Shown one piece after another: positions 42,860 through 51,484 of a DNA stretch of 64,000 nt (position 1 is its first letter; every line of letters begins with the position of its first letter). Source of the stretch: JBJXFE01 sp046153875 (GTDB lineage Bacteria > Planctomycetota > Phycisphaerae > Phycisphaerales > UBA1924); NCBI GenBank assembly GCA_046153875.1, contig JBJXFE010000009.1, positions 130,436 through 194,435 of the forward strand, written 5' to 3'. Made by a program: the position numbers and the translations under genes. The notes beneath the pieces were generated by a model. It did not search any database. It saw only the letters and a list, made by a program, of their open reading frames with translations, and was not told the DNA's origin.

Positions 42860-44620
42860 TCACAGCTTCCGAAGACGTTCGCCCAATGCCCGCCTGTCCG
42901 CGCTCTCGCCGCACAAGTGGACGCGCATCCCCATTGCCGCCGCCATCGCCGCCTTCGCGGCCAAGGCACGATCGGCGGTCTCGGCATCCGGCGCGTAGAC
43001 CACCTGGATGTGGTTCGCCTGGTGCCGGGCCATCATCTGGTCGCGGTCGATGCCGTAGAGCACCGCGTGCATGATCGGCCACTGAGAAGTTGTCGACCGC
43101 CACCGGCGCTCGGTCTCCTCGCGCGGCAAGCTGATCGCCCGGCAGCGCCCGATGTCCATGCACAGTGCCCCCCCCCCGCCGCGCCCCTTCGACCCGTCCA
43201 CGAAAACGCGGGACCAGACCACCTCACCGGGCTTGCTCACGCCTTTGATCGTGCCCCCGCCGAGGCGGAAGTACATCGCCGGCTGCCGCTCGCTGGTCGC
43301 GCCGGCGTAAGAGCCCTCGAAGTGCGACGGCGGCACAGCCCCCGAAATCTCGAAGACCCAGACGTATTGCCGTCCGGCGGCATGGACCTCCGGTCCCTTC
43401 CCCTTCTGCGGCTTCGCACCTTCTTTCGCCAGTTCACCCTCCCACCAATCCCCCCACCGCAGGTCGTGCAGCGTGTTGTCGCCTTCGAGCCCCATCGCAC
43501 GCCACACGCGCTCGGTGATCAGCCCGTCCAGGCCCGCGCACTCGTCCACCTCGTTGAAGTGCGTGATCGGGCGGCCCGGGCGGATCGGCGCGCCCCCGGG
43601 CGACGCCGCCACCGGCGGGCGATCGGAGCAGTTCAGCAGGCCCTCGGCCAAGTCGCTCGCCGGGCACAGGTCCTTGAGGCCTTGCTGGTACTGGATCCCG
43701 ATCGCGTCGCAGCCGAACTCCTCCGCGAGCCGCGCCGCCGCGACGTACATCTTGAGTTGCCGGCGGATCTGTGCGTCCGTCAGTTCGGTCGCCTCGTCGC
43801 GCCCGGTCTGGAACTTCATCCCTTTGGAATCGAGCCACCGACGAGCCTCATCGGCCTCGGCGTCGCTCACCCGCGACATCGCGTAGTAGAGCGCCGACTG
43901 GCTGAGCCGCTCCTTGTACGCCCCGCACGCGTGCAGCAGATGGTCGGGGATGATCGCGTTAAACATCCCCATGCACCCCTCGTCGAACACGCCCAGGATC
44001 GCCGGTCGTCGCGCCAGCTCCGCGGCCAGGGCCTCGCCGAGCTTCCGCTCCTTCTTCGGCAGGTCGCGCGGGTCGAGCCGTTGCACTTGCGACGTGTCGT
44101 GCTTGATCCGTCCGCTTTCGAGCCACCGACGGAGTTTCTTACGGAACGGCTTGGCCGCGAAGTCCTCGCCCCAGAGCAGCGAGTACTCGACGCCGGCCTT
44201 GGTGAGCGACCCGCGCAGGTTCAGCGCGCCGACCAGCCCGGGCCACTGCCCCGACCAGTTCGCCAGGATCAGAATCGGCCCGCGGTGCCGCTCCAGGCCG
44301 TGAAGCACGTGGTGCGAGTACTGCCACACCGCCTCGGCTACGACCAGAGGGGCGTCCGGATGAACCCCCGCGAACACATCACGCCCCTGCGCCTGCGACG
44401 CGATGAACCCGTGGGCGGCACCCGGTCGGCAGGTGTCGGCTCGGACTAGCCTCCAGCCCAAGTCCCTGAACGCCGCCCCCGTCGCGGCCTCAAGCTCCTG
44501 CTGGGCAGGCCAGCACGCGACGTTCGCGGATTCGCGTAAGTCGCCGGAAGCCACGAGCACGGCGGTCCGCTTCGCGACGGGCTTGACCTTGTCCACCTCG
44601 GGCAGACTGTACTTCGCCAT
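42860..44620 (-). CDS. L-fucose/L-arabinose isomerase-family protein
   Basis: The 586-residue protein resembles FucI-type aldose-ketose isomerases: PILILANWSGQWPGLVGALNL and SLLWGEDF in the first domains, AILGVFDEGCMGMFNAIIPD, then the metal-site-like HFNEVDECAGLDGLITERVWRAMG with LHDLRWGDWW (FucI: NEVDxxGA and a later His/Asp). The substrate is uncertain. Its operon partner, 40 bp upstream on the same strand, is a ribulokinase, so conversion of L-arabinose or a related sugar to the ketose is the best guess. GGAGGGAGAAG provides a clear ribosome binding site. Confidence 0.72.
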   Translation of the reverse strand: MAKYSLPEVDKVKPVAKRTAVLVASGDLRESANVACWPAQQELEAATGAAFRDLGWRLVRADTCRPGAAHGFIASQAQGRDVFAGVHPDAPLVVAEAVWQYSHHVLHGLERHRGPILILANWSGQWPGLVGALNLRGSLTKAGVEYSLLWGEDFAAKPFRKKLRRWLESGRIKHDTSQVQRLDPRDLPKKERKLGEALAAELARRPAILGVFDEGCMGMFNAIIPDHLLHACGAYKERLSQSALYYAMSRVSDAEADEARRWLDSKGMKFQTGRDEATELTDAQIRRQLKMYVAAARLAEEFGCDAIGIQYQQGLKDLCPASDLAEGLLNCSDRPPVAASPGGAPIRPGRPITHFNEVDECAGLDGLITERVWRAMGLEGDNTLHDLRWGDWWEGELAKEGAKPQKGKGPEVHAAGRQYVWVFEISGAVPPSHFEGSYAGATSERQPAMYFRLGGGTIKGVSKPGEVVWSRVFVDGSKGRGGGGALCMDIGRCRAISLPREETERRWRSTTSQWPIMHAVLYGIDRDQMMARHQANHIQVVYAPDAETADRALAAKAAMAAAMGMRVHLCGESADRRALGERLRKL

Positions 44621-44660
44621 CTCTTCTCCCTCCGCGAATCATCGCGCGCCTCGGCAGCGC

Positions 44661-46373
44661 TCAGGACGCCGCGGCACCCTTCAGCAGCCGCAGCGGCGAA
44701 TCGGCCCGGGCCAGATCGTCCGCGAGCCGACGATAGACGGGGTACAACCGTTTATACGCGGACCGCCACGCGGCCTCGGGTTCGACAACGCGGGGCGGCG
44801 GCAGCGCGCTGCGCGAGCCGGCCATGCACGCCACGGCCTCCGCGGTGTCGTCGTACCCGCCGCTCGACGCCCCGGCGGCGCGGGCCGCGATCACCGCTGC
44901 TCCCTGGGCCGACCCGTGCGCCGCGGAGTGGACTGCCACGGGCGCACCCAGCACCGAGGCCACGATCCGCGTGAAGAGCGGGTTGCGCGTCGCCAGGCCC
45001 CCGGTCGCAACGAACCGTTCGACGGGCACACCGCCGTCGCGGAGCGTGTCCACGATCCACCGCAGGCCGAACGCCGACGCTTCCAACACCGCGCGATACA
45101 ACTGCTCGGGACGAGTCTCGAGCGTCAGCCCGACGAGCCCGCCCGCGAGCGAGCCGTCCATCAGCGGCGTGCGGCAGCCGTTGAACCAGTCCAGAGCAAG
45201 CACGCCGCCCGCCCCGGCCGGCACATCAGATGCCAGCCGGTCGAGATTCGTGAAGTCAGCCTGCCCCGTGAGCCGGCGCACCAGGTCGAACGCGTCGCCC
45301 ATCGCCGCCTGGCCGGTCTCGTACCCGAAGAGACCCGGCAGGATGCCGTCCTTCACCACACCCGCGACGCCCGGCACGAGCCTCTCACGCTCGCACAGCA
45401 GCATGTGGCACCCGCTCGTGCCCATGACCATGACGAGCGTGCCGGGCTCCGCCACGCCCGCCCCAGGCACGCCCGCGTGCGCATCGATGATCGCGGCGGA
45501 GACCGCGACGCCGGGGCGCAAGCCCATGCGCTCCGCCGCGACGGCGCACAGACCGCCCGCCGGATGACCCGGCGCCAGAAACCGCCCCGGGAGCTTGTTC
45601 GCGGCCGCGTCGGCGAGCGCGGAATGGAGCGCCGCAAAAAACTCGCGCGACGGAAACCCGCCGTCCGCCGACCACAATCCCTTGTAGCCCGCCTGGCAGG
45701 TCGACCTGGACAGTTCCGCGGCACCAACCGCCCCGCCCATCGCGGGCGAGCCCACGAGCTGCCAGACCAGCCAGTCGCCGGCTTCCAGCCAGACTTCGGC
45801 GGCCGCCGCCGCGGACGGTGATCGCTCCACGACTTCGAGCATCTTGGGGAAGAACCACTCCAGGCCGACGAGCCCGCCGTACCGCGCGAGCCAGGGTTCG
45901 CGGCGTTCTCGTGCAAGCCGGTTGAGCCGGTCGGTCTGCTCGAGCGCCCCGTGATGCTTCCACAGCTTGGGCCACGCGTGGGGGTCGCGCGAGACGCCGG
46001 TGTGCAGGTTCCGCCGCAGCGCGTCGGGGCCCAGGCACAGCGGCGTGCCGTCGGCGCGGCACGGGAGCATTGTGCAGCTCGTGAAATCGACCCCGATGCC
46101 CGCGAGGCGTCTTGGCTCCACCTTGCCGTCGTTCAGCGCCCGGCGCGTCGCCTGCGCTCCCGAGTCGACCCAGTCAAGCGGGTGCTGGAGCGCGAACGCC
46201 GGGGGCAGCGGCACGTCGAAGAACTCCCGCGCGCCCGGGGTTCCGGGCAGAATCTGCCCGTGCCGGTACGGCGCGACGTTCTGCCCGACCGTCCGACCCG
46301 CGCGATCGACCACCACCGCACGCACGGACTCGGTGCCGAAATCCAGGCCGAGGAATAGCGCGTCGACCGACAT
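44661..46373 (-). CDS. araB: Ribulokinase (FGGY carbohydrate kinase)
   Basis: The 570-residue kinase has FGGY features: phosphate-1 motif LGLDFGTESVRAVVVD, VGIGVDFTSCTMLPC-like GIGVDFTSC, WLEAGDWLVWQL, CQAGYKGLWS, VMGTSGCHMLL, VKDGILPGLFGYETGQ and FVATGGLATRNPLF. These match L-ribulokinase more than xylulokinase or fuculokinase. It phosphorylates the ketose made by the adjacent isomerase. No 4-epimerase gene (AraD type) lies in the window, so the downstream step is elsewhere. TATGAA (46387-46382) lies 8 nt before the ATG and overlaps the stop codon of the upstream gene; this suggests a very short leader. Confidence 0.9.
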   Translation of the reverse strand: MSVDALFLGLDFGTESVRAVVVDRAGRTVGQNVAPYRHGQILPGTPGAREFFDVPLPPAFALQHPLDWVDSGAQATRRALNDGKVEPRRLAGIGVDFTSCTMLPCRADGTPLCLGPDALRRNLHTGVSRDPHAWPKLWKHHGALEQTDRLNRLARERREPWLARYGGLVGLEWFFPKMLEVVERSPSAAAAAEVWLEAGDWLVWQLVGSPAMGGAVGAAELSRSTCQAGYKGLWSADGGFPSREFFAALHSALADAAANKLPGRFLAPGHPAGGLCAVAAERMGLRPGVAVSAAIIDAHAGVPGAGVAEPGTLVMVMGTSGCHMLLCERERLVPGVAGVVKDGILPGLFGYETGQAAMGDAFDLVRRLTGQADFTNLDRLASDVPAGAGGVLALDWFNGCRTPLMDGSLAGGLVGLTLETRPEQLYRAVLEASAFGLRWIVDTLRDGGVPVERFVATGGLATRNPLFTRIVASVLGAPVAVHSAAHGSAQGAAVIAARAAGASSGGYDDTAEAVACMAGSRSALPPPRVVEPEAAWRSAYKRLYPVYRRLADDLARADSPLRLLKGAAAS

Positions 46374-46382
46374 CGCTTCGAT

Positions 46383-48693
46383 TCATACCACGCCGGGCGT
46401 ATCGCCGCCAGCGGCGTGCTTCTCGCGATCTCGCTGCGTGGCCTCCCGTCGGGCCAGTGCCGCAGTGACGCGGTTGTACAGCACCGCGACCCCCAGCATG
46501 AGCAGGCCCAGCCCCAGGAAGCTCGCCACACGCCCCTCGAGTTCCACGCGGGCCAAGTCCACCACGAGCGCCTTGCCGACCGCCGTCGCCAGGAGCGCCA
46601 GCCCGACACGCCGGATCAATGCTCCCCGGGCGAGGAATCCAACCACCACGAGCCCCATCCCACAGAGCCCCCACCAGATGGAAACCGCTGCTTGGCGGGC
46701 GGTGTCGTCGGTGGTGAGCCGCGCCGCCCACCGGGCCAGTTCTGACGTCGTCGCTGCAAATAGCGTGACCAGGCACGCCAACGCGGCGAACCGCACCCAC
46801 TTCGCGTTCGTCCCCGGCGCGCGGGCGACGCGTCGGAGCCACCAGGCGTGCGCCGCGAGTGTCGCCGCCAACGCTACGCCGATCCAGAACGGGCTCGAGA
46901 ACAGCACCAGCACCGCACCAGCGCGTTCCCAGTCGCGGGCGGGATAGGGCGGGTCGGCGATCATCCACGCCAACGCAGCCGCGAGCACGCCGCCCAGGCC
47001 GATTCGATCCAGCAGAAGGCGGTTGTCCAGGCGGCCTACCGAGGCGATGGTCAGCGATAGCACCATCCACGCGAGGGCCACAGCTCGAGGTTCCGCCCGT
47101 TCGTGGAGCAGCGCGCCGAACGCAAGCGCCGCGCCCAGAGCGCCCGTCCCGGCCGCGACGGCGCTCCAGCCGACATCCGCGTGGGGGCGCAGCACGAGGA
47201 ATGCACCCCCGAACCAGGCGAGGGATACGCAGGCCATGAACAACGCCCAGCGCGTCAGATAGAGCCCGGCGACCGCCTCTCCAGCGACGGTCGGACCGCC
47301 CGACCACGAGTCGTGCGCGATGAGCCGCACCGTGACGATGCCGAGCACGACGAGCCCGTACACGTGCAGCCCGCGCGCCCGGATCCACGACCCCGCCGCC
47401 ACCGCGGCCGCCCCGAGCCCGATCCACGCGACGATCTCGGTCGAACCGGAGAAACCCAGCGCGATCGCGCCGATCAGCAGCGCCCCCGATTCGAGCATCA
47501 GGGCCGCGCCCAGTCGCTGCGCATCGGTCTCGGGCGGCTCACGCAGGACCCGCCGCGGGCCCGCGACCAACAGCGCCCAGAGGCACGCCGCGACGAATCC
47601 CACCCCCGCACGCCGTCCAATCCGGCCCCGCCTCCGATTGGCGCAGCACAATCGTCGCGGCCGACGCCGCCCACGCCGTTGTGCTGATGCTCACGGCGTA
47701 CCCGCGCGAGGGCCCCCACCGCGGCATGAACGCCCGGAAGGGCCAGACGTCGCCGGAGAGTCTCCCGCGCTCGGCGGTCCAGATGAGTTCCGCGTGCACG
47801 AGGGCCCAGACGCCGCTCACAAACCCCAAGGCGATGACGTGGTGCTCGACTCCCGTGCCCAGCGCCCACGCCCCGCCCAGAAAGAGAGTTCCCCACCACG
47901 CGACCGCCCGCACCGCCACGAAGCCCCCGCCAGCGAGCCCGCTCACCACGAGCCCCGCCGTCAGCAGAGCGGTCAGGTAGGTCGGGAGTACGAGCGGGTG
48001 GGGGTTCGGCGCGCTCACGAGCAGCGGCGTCGCGTACCCACCGAGCAGCGACAGCACGGTCACCGCCGCCTCACGCGAGCGCGTCCCCAACACGATGCCC
48101 AGCGCGGCGTTTGCCGCCAGGAGTGCGAAGCCCGCCGCGGGGCCGAGCAGGCCGAACACGCCGTACGCCGCGTACGCGGACGCGTACATCGAGCCCAGAC
48201 CCGCGGCGCACAGCGCCGCGGGGACGAACGTGAGCAGTTGGGGCCCGGCGCGCGTGCGCGGGCGGAGCAGTTCTCCCGCGATGATCAACGCCGCGCCGAA
48301 TCCCGCCCCCGCGAGGCACTTGATCGCATCGGGGATCAGGTCGAACCAGTGATTGCGGCGCGCGAGCTCAAAAAACAGAGCCACGCCCACCACCACGACC
48401 ACCGCGCCGATCGCGGCGTACCAGTGTCCGCCGATGCGACGCTCCGCTTCCCACGCGGCATCGATGCTGGGCGGAGGGATCGGAGCCCTCCCGGGAATCT
48501 CAAGGGGCGCGGCGGTCGGCCCTGGGGCGGCCTGCACGTCCGGCCCAGGCGGCCCCCTCGGCGGCGCCGCGTGTTGGGCCGCGCGCGCGGCGATCGAGGG
48601 AATGTCACGCCGCAGGATGAGTTCTTCAAGGCGTGCGACGCGCGCCGACAGATCAGAAATCCGTCGGTCCTTCGTGTCGTCGGACTCGGACAT
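46383..48693 (-). pseudogene. DUF2339 multi-pass membrane protein, split by a frameshift
   Basis: Two reading frames together make one DUF2339 protein. The first part (48693 down to about 47610) starts MSESDDTKDRR, has a coiled coil, a Pro-rich stretch and WYAAIGAVVVVVGVALFFELARRNHWF then many helices. It loses hydrophobic character after TIVLRQSEAG. The second part resumes in another frame at VGFVAACLWALL and continues as helices to 46383. The switch lies near 47600-47640, where a CCCCC run occurs at 47603-47607. It could be a true pseudogene, a sequencing error in GC-rich DNA, or recoding. Together they give about 770 residues, normal for the family. The function of DUF2339 is unknown. Confidence 0.75.
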
Positions 48694-48719
48694 GGCTCGG
48701 CCCCGGTGCTCTGCAATAT

Positions 48720-48735
48720 GCTAGTATTTACTAGC
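48720..48735. promoter_or_regulatory. AT-rich palindrome upstream of the DUF2339 gene
   Basis: GCTAGTA-TT-TACTAGC is a perfect 7-bp dyad with a 2-nt centre in a GC-rich background, between the stop of the RNA-ligase-like gene and the DUF2339 start. It overlaps a minus-strand TAGCAT hexamer (48723-48718). Operator or promoter overlap is possible; it is unassigned. Confidence 0.4.
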
Positions 48736-49305
48736 TTATCTATCCAACCCGGCCTGGCCGCCCAAGGTAACTCGGAACACCTCCACGTGTTCGGCGCCCT
48801 CGGGCCGCAATACGCTGCGCACCAGCCGAACGCGTTCCACGTTGAACGGGCCGGCGTGGATCGCGGCATCCACCTGCGGCGCCTTCGCCGCACGCGTGAA
48901 TCGGCACAGCGTCATGTGCGGCAGGAACCGGTCGCCGGTCTTCGGGCGCGGCGTGCGGGCCAGTCGCGACGCGAGCCGGCGCTGGAGTTCCAAGAGCCCC
49001 GGCGGGGCATCGGTGACGCCCGCAACGAGCCGGGGAGGGCCGCGCTCCGGAAGCGTCACGAGCCGCGCGGGCGTGAGCATGAACGGTTCGAGCCCGGCCG
49101 CCGACCGCTCCACCGACTCTTGAACCTCAGCCAACTCGCGCTCGTCCGTGTCGCCGATGAACTGGACCGTCATGTGAAGTTGATCGGGCTTCGTGGCCCG
49201 ATGGGTCGCGACGGGCGGCAGGTCGAGCCGCTCCAGCGCGCGGACGAGTTCGCGAGCCGCCTCGGCCGTCGGATACACCGCCACGAACAGCCGAAGCACG
49301 CCCAT
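48736..49305 (-). CDS. thpR: RNA 2',3'-cyclic phosphodiesterase (2H family)
   Basis: The 189-residue protein carries the two HxT(x) motifs of the 2H phosphoesterase fold: QLHMTVQF (about residue 44) and FLPHMTLCRF (about 130). The start MGVLRLFVAVYP and the late EVFRVTL also fit ThpR. The enzyme opens 2',3'-cyclic phosphates on RNA ends to 2'-phosphates. It starts 6 bp after the stop of the flavin oxidase gene upstream on the same strand, so they are likely co-transcribed. Confidence 0.9.
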   Translation of the reverse strand: MGVLRLFVAVYPTAEAARELVRALERLDLPPVATHRATKPDQLHMTVQFIGDTDERELAEVQESVERSAAGLEPFMLTPARLVTLPERGPPRLVAGVTDAPPGLLELQRRLASRLARTPRPKTGDRFLPHMTLCRFTRAAKAPQVDAAIHAGPFNVERVRLVRSVLRPEGAEHVEVFRVTLGGQAGLDR

Positions 49306-49311
49306 CGGTGT

Positions 49312-50436
49312 TCACCGCAGCCGCGACAGACCCAGGAATCCGATCGGCCACTCCGTCCGCCCCGCGCACGCCAGATCCGCCAGCACCTCACCGATCACCG
49401 GCGCGAACTTGAACCCGTGCCCGCTGAACCCGCACGCGAGCGCAACGCGCTCGTGCTTCGGGTGCCGGTCGATAATGAAGTGGGAGTCCGGCGAGTTGGT
49501 GTACAGGCACACGCCGATCGAAACGACGGGCCCCGCGGCTTCGGGCGAAAGGCACTCCAGCGCGCCGAGGAAGTCCCGTTCGTCGCCCGGTCGCGCGCGG
49601 CGGTCCATCGAATCCGGGTCGAACGGCTCGCCCCGCGCGTGGCGGGCGATCTTGAGCCCCGGGCTCGTCGGCATCATCGGGAACCCGTAGTAGAGCGACC
49701 CGTCGGGGTTCTCGAGCGCCCAGCACGGGAATCGTCCCTCGGTGAAGCTGTCGGGCACGCGCGGCTGCACCCACCCCTGCACCTGGCGCGTGACCGCCAG
49801 CGGCACGCCCAGATCCGTCATCAGCCTCGAGGACCACGCCCCGCCGCAGAACACGAGCCGGTCGGCACGGTACTCGTCCTTGGCGGTTCGCACCACGCAA
49901 CCGGACGGCTCCACCCGCCACGACTCCACGGGCTCGTGGCCGTGAATCTCCGCACCCAGTCGCATGGCCTGATCGGCTATGACCCCTACCGAGGCCTCGG
50001 GCACGACGAAACCGGCGCGGGGCTCGAACACACCGAGGAACCCCGGTGGCGGGCGGAACTGCGGGAACCTCCGCTCGAGGGCCGCGCGGTCGAGGGCCTC
50101 GTGCGCTAACCCGTGCGTCCGGGCCGACTCCAGCGAGCCGCGGATGAGTGCCCGGTCGGCCCGCCCCAGGTACAGAGCCCCGGTCTCGTGGAACAACCGC
50201 ACGCCCGCGTCGCGCTCCAGCGCCTTCCACCCCTCGTACGCCCGCTTCAGCAGCGGCACATAGTCCGGGTGTTCGTAGTACGACATCCGGAACATCCGCG
50301 AGTGCCCGTGGTGAGAGCCGAGCGTGTGCGGCACGCCGAACTGCTCCAATCCCAGCACGCGGACGCCCCGCCGCGCCAGCTCCAGGCACGCGGCGGCCCC
50401 CATCGTGCCGACCCCGATCACGATCACGTCGTGCAT
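49312..50436 (-). CDS. Monomeric sarcosine oxidase/N-methyltryptophan oxidase family flavoenzyme
   Basis: The 374-residue protein has an N-terminal FAD-binding GxGxxG (VIVIGVGTMGAAACLELARRG), the family's SHHGHSRMFRMSYYEHPDYVPLLKRAY stretch and ALACGFSGHGFKFAP near the end, in which the cysteine is the expected covalent FAD attachment site. Such enzymes oxidise N-methyl amino acids, releasing formaldehyde and H2O2; the substrate is not clear. The ATG is supported by TACCCT exactly 6 nt upstream. A GTG two codons earlier is less likely. Confidence 0.9.
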   Translation of the reverse strand: MHDVIVIGVGTMGAAACLELARRGVRVLGLEQFGVPHTLGSHHGHSRMFRMSYYEHPDYVPLLKRAYEGWKALERDAGVRLFHETGALYLGRADRALIRGSLESARTHGLAHEALDRAALERRFPQFRPPPGFLGVFEPRAGFVVPEASVGVIADQAMRLGAEIHGHEPVESWRVEPSGCVVRTAKDEYRADRLVFCGGAWSSRLMTDLGVPLAVTRQVQGWVQPRVPDSFTEGRFPCWALENPDGSLYYGFPMMPTSPGLKIARHARGEPFDPDSMDRRARPGDERDFLGALECLSPEAAGPVVSIGVCLYTNSPDSHFIIDRHPKHERVALACGFSGHGFKFAPVIGEVLADLACAGRTEWPIGFLGLSRLR

Positions 50437-50448
50437 GAGCACAGGGTA
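50434..50448 (-). promoter_or_regulatory. -10-like hexamer placing the transcript start at the flavin oxidase ATG
   Basis: Minus strand TACCCT (50448-50443), 6 nt, ATG (50436-50434). No Shine-Dalgarno. Confidence 0.45.
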
Positions 50449-50496
50449 CGTTGCTGCGATGGACGCCGGTGTTGCCGCCGCGCCTGGCCGCGGCGA

Positions 50497-51459
50497 TCAC
50501 CGCACGCGACGGATGATGCTGATCGGCTTGAGCGCGGGCTTCGGCGTCGGCGGAACGGGCTTGGGAGCGTTGATCCTCTCGATCAACTCCTTGAGAAACG
50601 CCCGGATGCCCTCGTGCCCCCGGTCGAGCGTGACGCCCAGCGACCGCGCGGCATCCTTCGAGAACACGTTCTCGGGCTCCTCCGGGCTGGAGAAGTCGAT
50701 GTCGCCATTGACCCGCAGGATGTCCGCCGCCCACTGGCCCCAGTCCGCCCATCGCGCGTAGCAGTCCGCCAGGTTGTACGCCTTCCCGGCCACGTCCGCG
50801 TTACCGACCATCGCGGCGACCGCCTCGGCCACGTCATCGACGTGGACCCATTTTCCGCCGCCCGCGCGCCGGATCGGCTTGCCGGCCTTCAGGGCCGCGA
50901 TGACCTCGTACCCGAGCGATTTCTCGATCTTCGGATCGATCCCGTACACGCCGCTGGGGCGCAGCGCCGACGTGTTCCGCCCGCCCCCGAGGTGCTCGGC
51001 CCACAGGTGGGCCTCGACCGCGGCCTTGTACGCGCCGTACGGCGTGTTCGGCCGCAGCGGGTGATCCTCGTCGATCACGCCCTGCCAGCGCGGGCGCATG
51101 TCGTGGTGCACCGAGATCGAGCTCATGAAGATGAACTGCCGCGGCGCCGATTCACGCAGGAACCGGATCGACCCGGACAGGTTCGTGTGCAGGTGGCGGT
51201 CGAAGGCGTCGAGCGCACCCTTGCGGAGCGGGGTCCAGTCGACGCTGTTGTGGATCACGCAGTCGGCGCCCTTGAGCAGCTCGGGCCAGACCGACCCGTC
51301 GTGCTGGTCCCCCACCACGAACGTCTTCACAAACGGCTTGACGTGGTCGGTGCGGCTCTTGCGGCGGATGAGGCCGGTGACGAAGTGCCCCTGCTCATAG
51401 AGCCTCCGCGCGATCGCGGTGCCGAGAAAGCCGGAGACTCCGGTGAGGGCCACAATCAT
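50497..51459 (-). CDS. NAD-dependent epimerase/dehydratase family protein
   Basis: The 320-residue extended short-chain dehydrogenase has the N-terminal nucleotide site TGVSGFLGTAIARRL and the catalytic triad SSISV plus YGAYK (Tyr-x-x-x-Lys). GVYGIDPKIEKSLG and the WVHVDDVAEAV segment are typical of nucleotide-sugar epimerases or reductases. It is the third SDR gene in a row and is probably linked to surface polysaccharide sugar supply, but the substrate cannot be named. TACGCT lies 6 nt before the ATG, so it may have its own promoter in addition to read-through from the gene 25 bp upstream. It ends in a basic tail (PTPKPALKPISIIRRVR). Confidence 0.85.
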   Translation of the reverse strand: MIVALTGVSGFLGTAIARRLYEQGHFVTGLIRRKSRTDHVKPFVKTFVVGDQHDGSVWPELLKGADCVIHNSVDWTPLRKGALDAFDRHLHTNLSGSIRFLRESAPRQFIFMSSISVHHDMRPRWQGVIDEDHPLRPNTPYGAYKAAVEAHLWAEHLGGGRNTSALRPSGVYGIDPKIEKSLGYEVIAALKAGKPIRRAGGGKWVHVDDVAEAVAAMVGNADVAGKAYNLADCYARWADWGQWAADILRVNGDIDFSSPEEPENVFSKDAARSLGVTLDRGHEGIRAFLKELIERINAPKPVPPTPKPALKPISIIRRVR

Positions 51460-51471
51460 GCGTACAGCGTA
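51457..51471 (-). promoter_or_regulatory. -10-like hexamer placing the transcript start at the epimerase ATG
   Basis: Minus strand TACGCT (51471-51466), 6 nt, ATG (51459-51457). It lies in the short gap after the UDP-xylose synthase gene. Confidence 0.45.
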
Positions 51472-51484
51472 CCGGGCGCGGGGG

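Noticed and set aside
46383..47651. The second DUF2339 segment as an independent gene
   Set aside because: Its first residues (MCCANRRRGR) are out of character, it has no ribosome binding site, and the preceding frame continues the same membrane-protein family; a split gene explains both.
47320..50109. A 929-codon plus-strand open frame opposite DUF2339, thpR and the flavin oxidase
   Set aside because: Antisense of recognisable genes, with Arg/Pro/His-rich sequence only.
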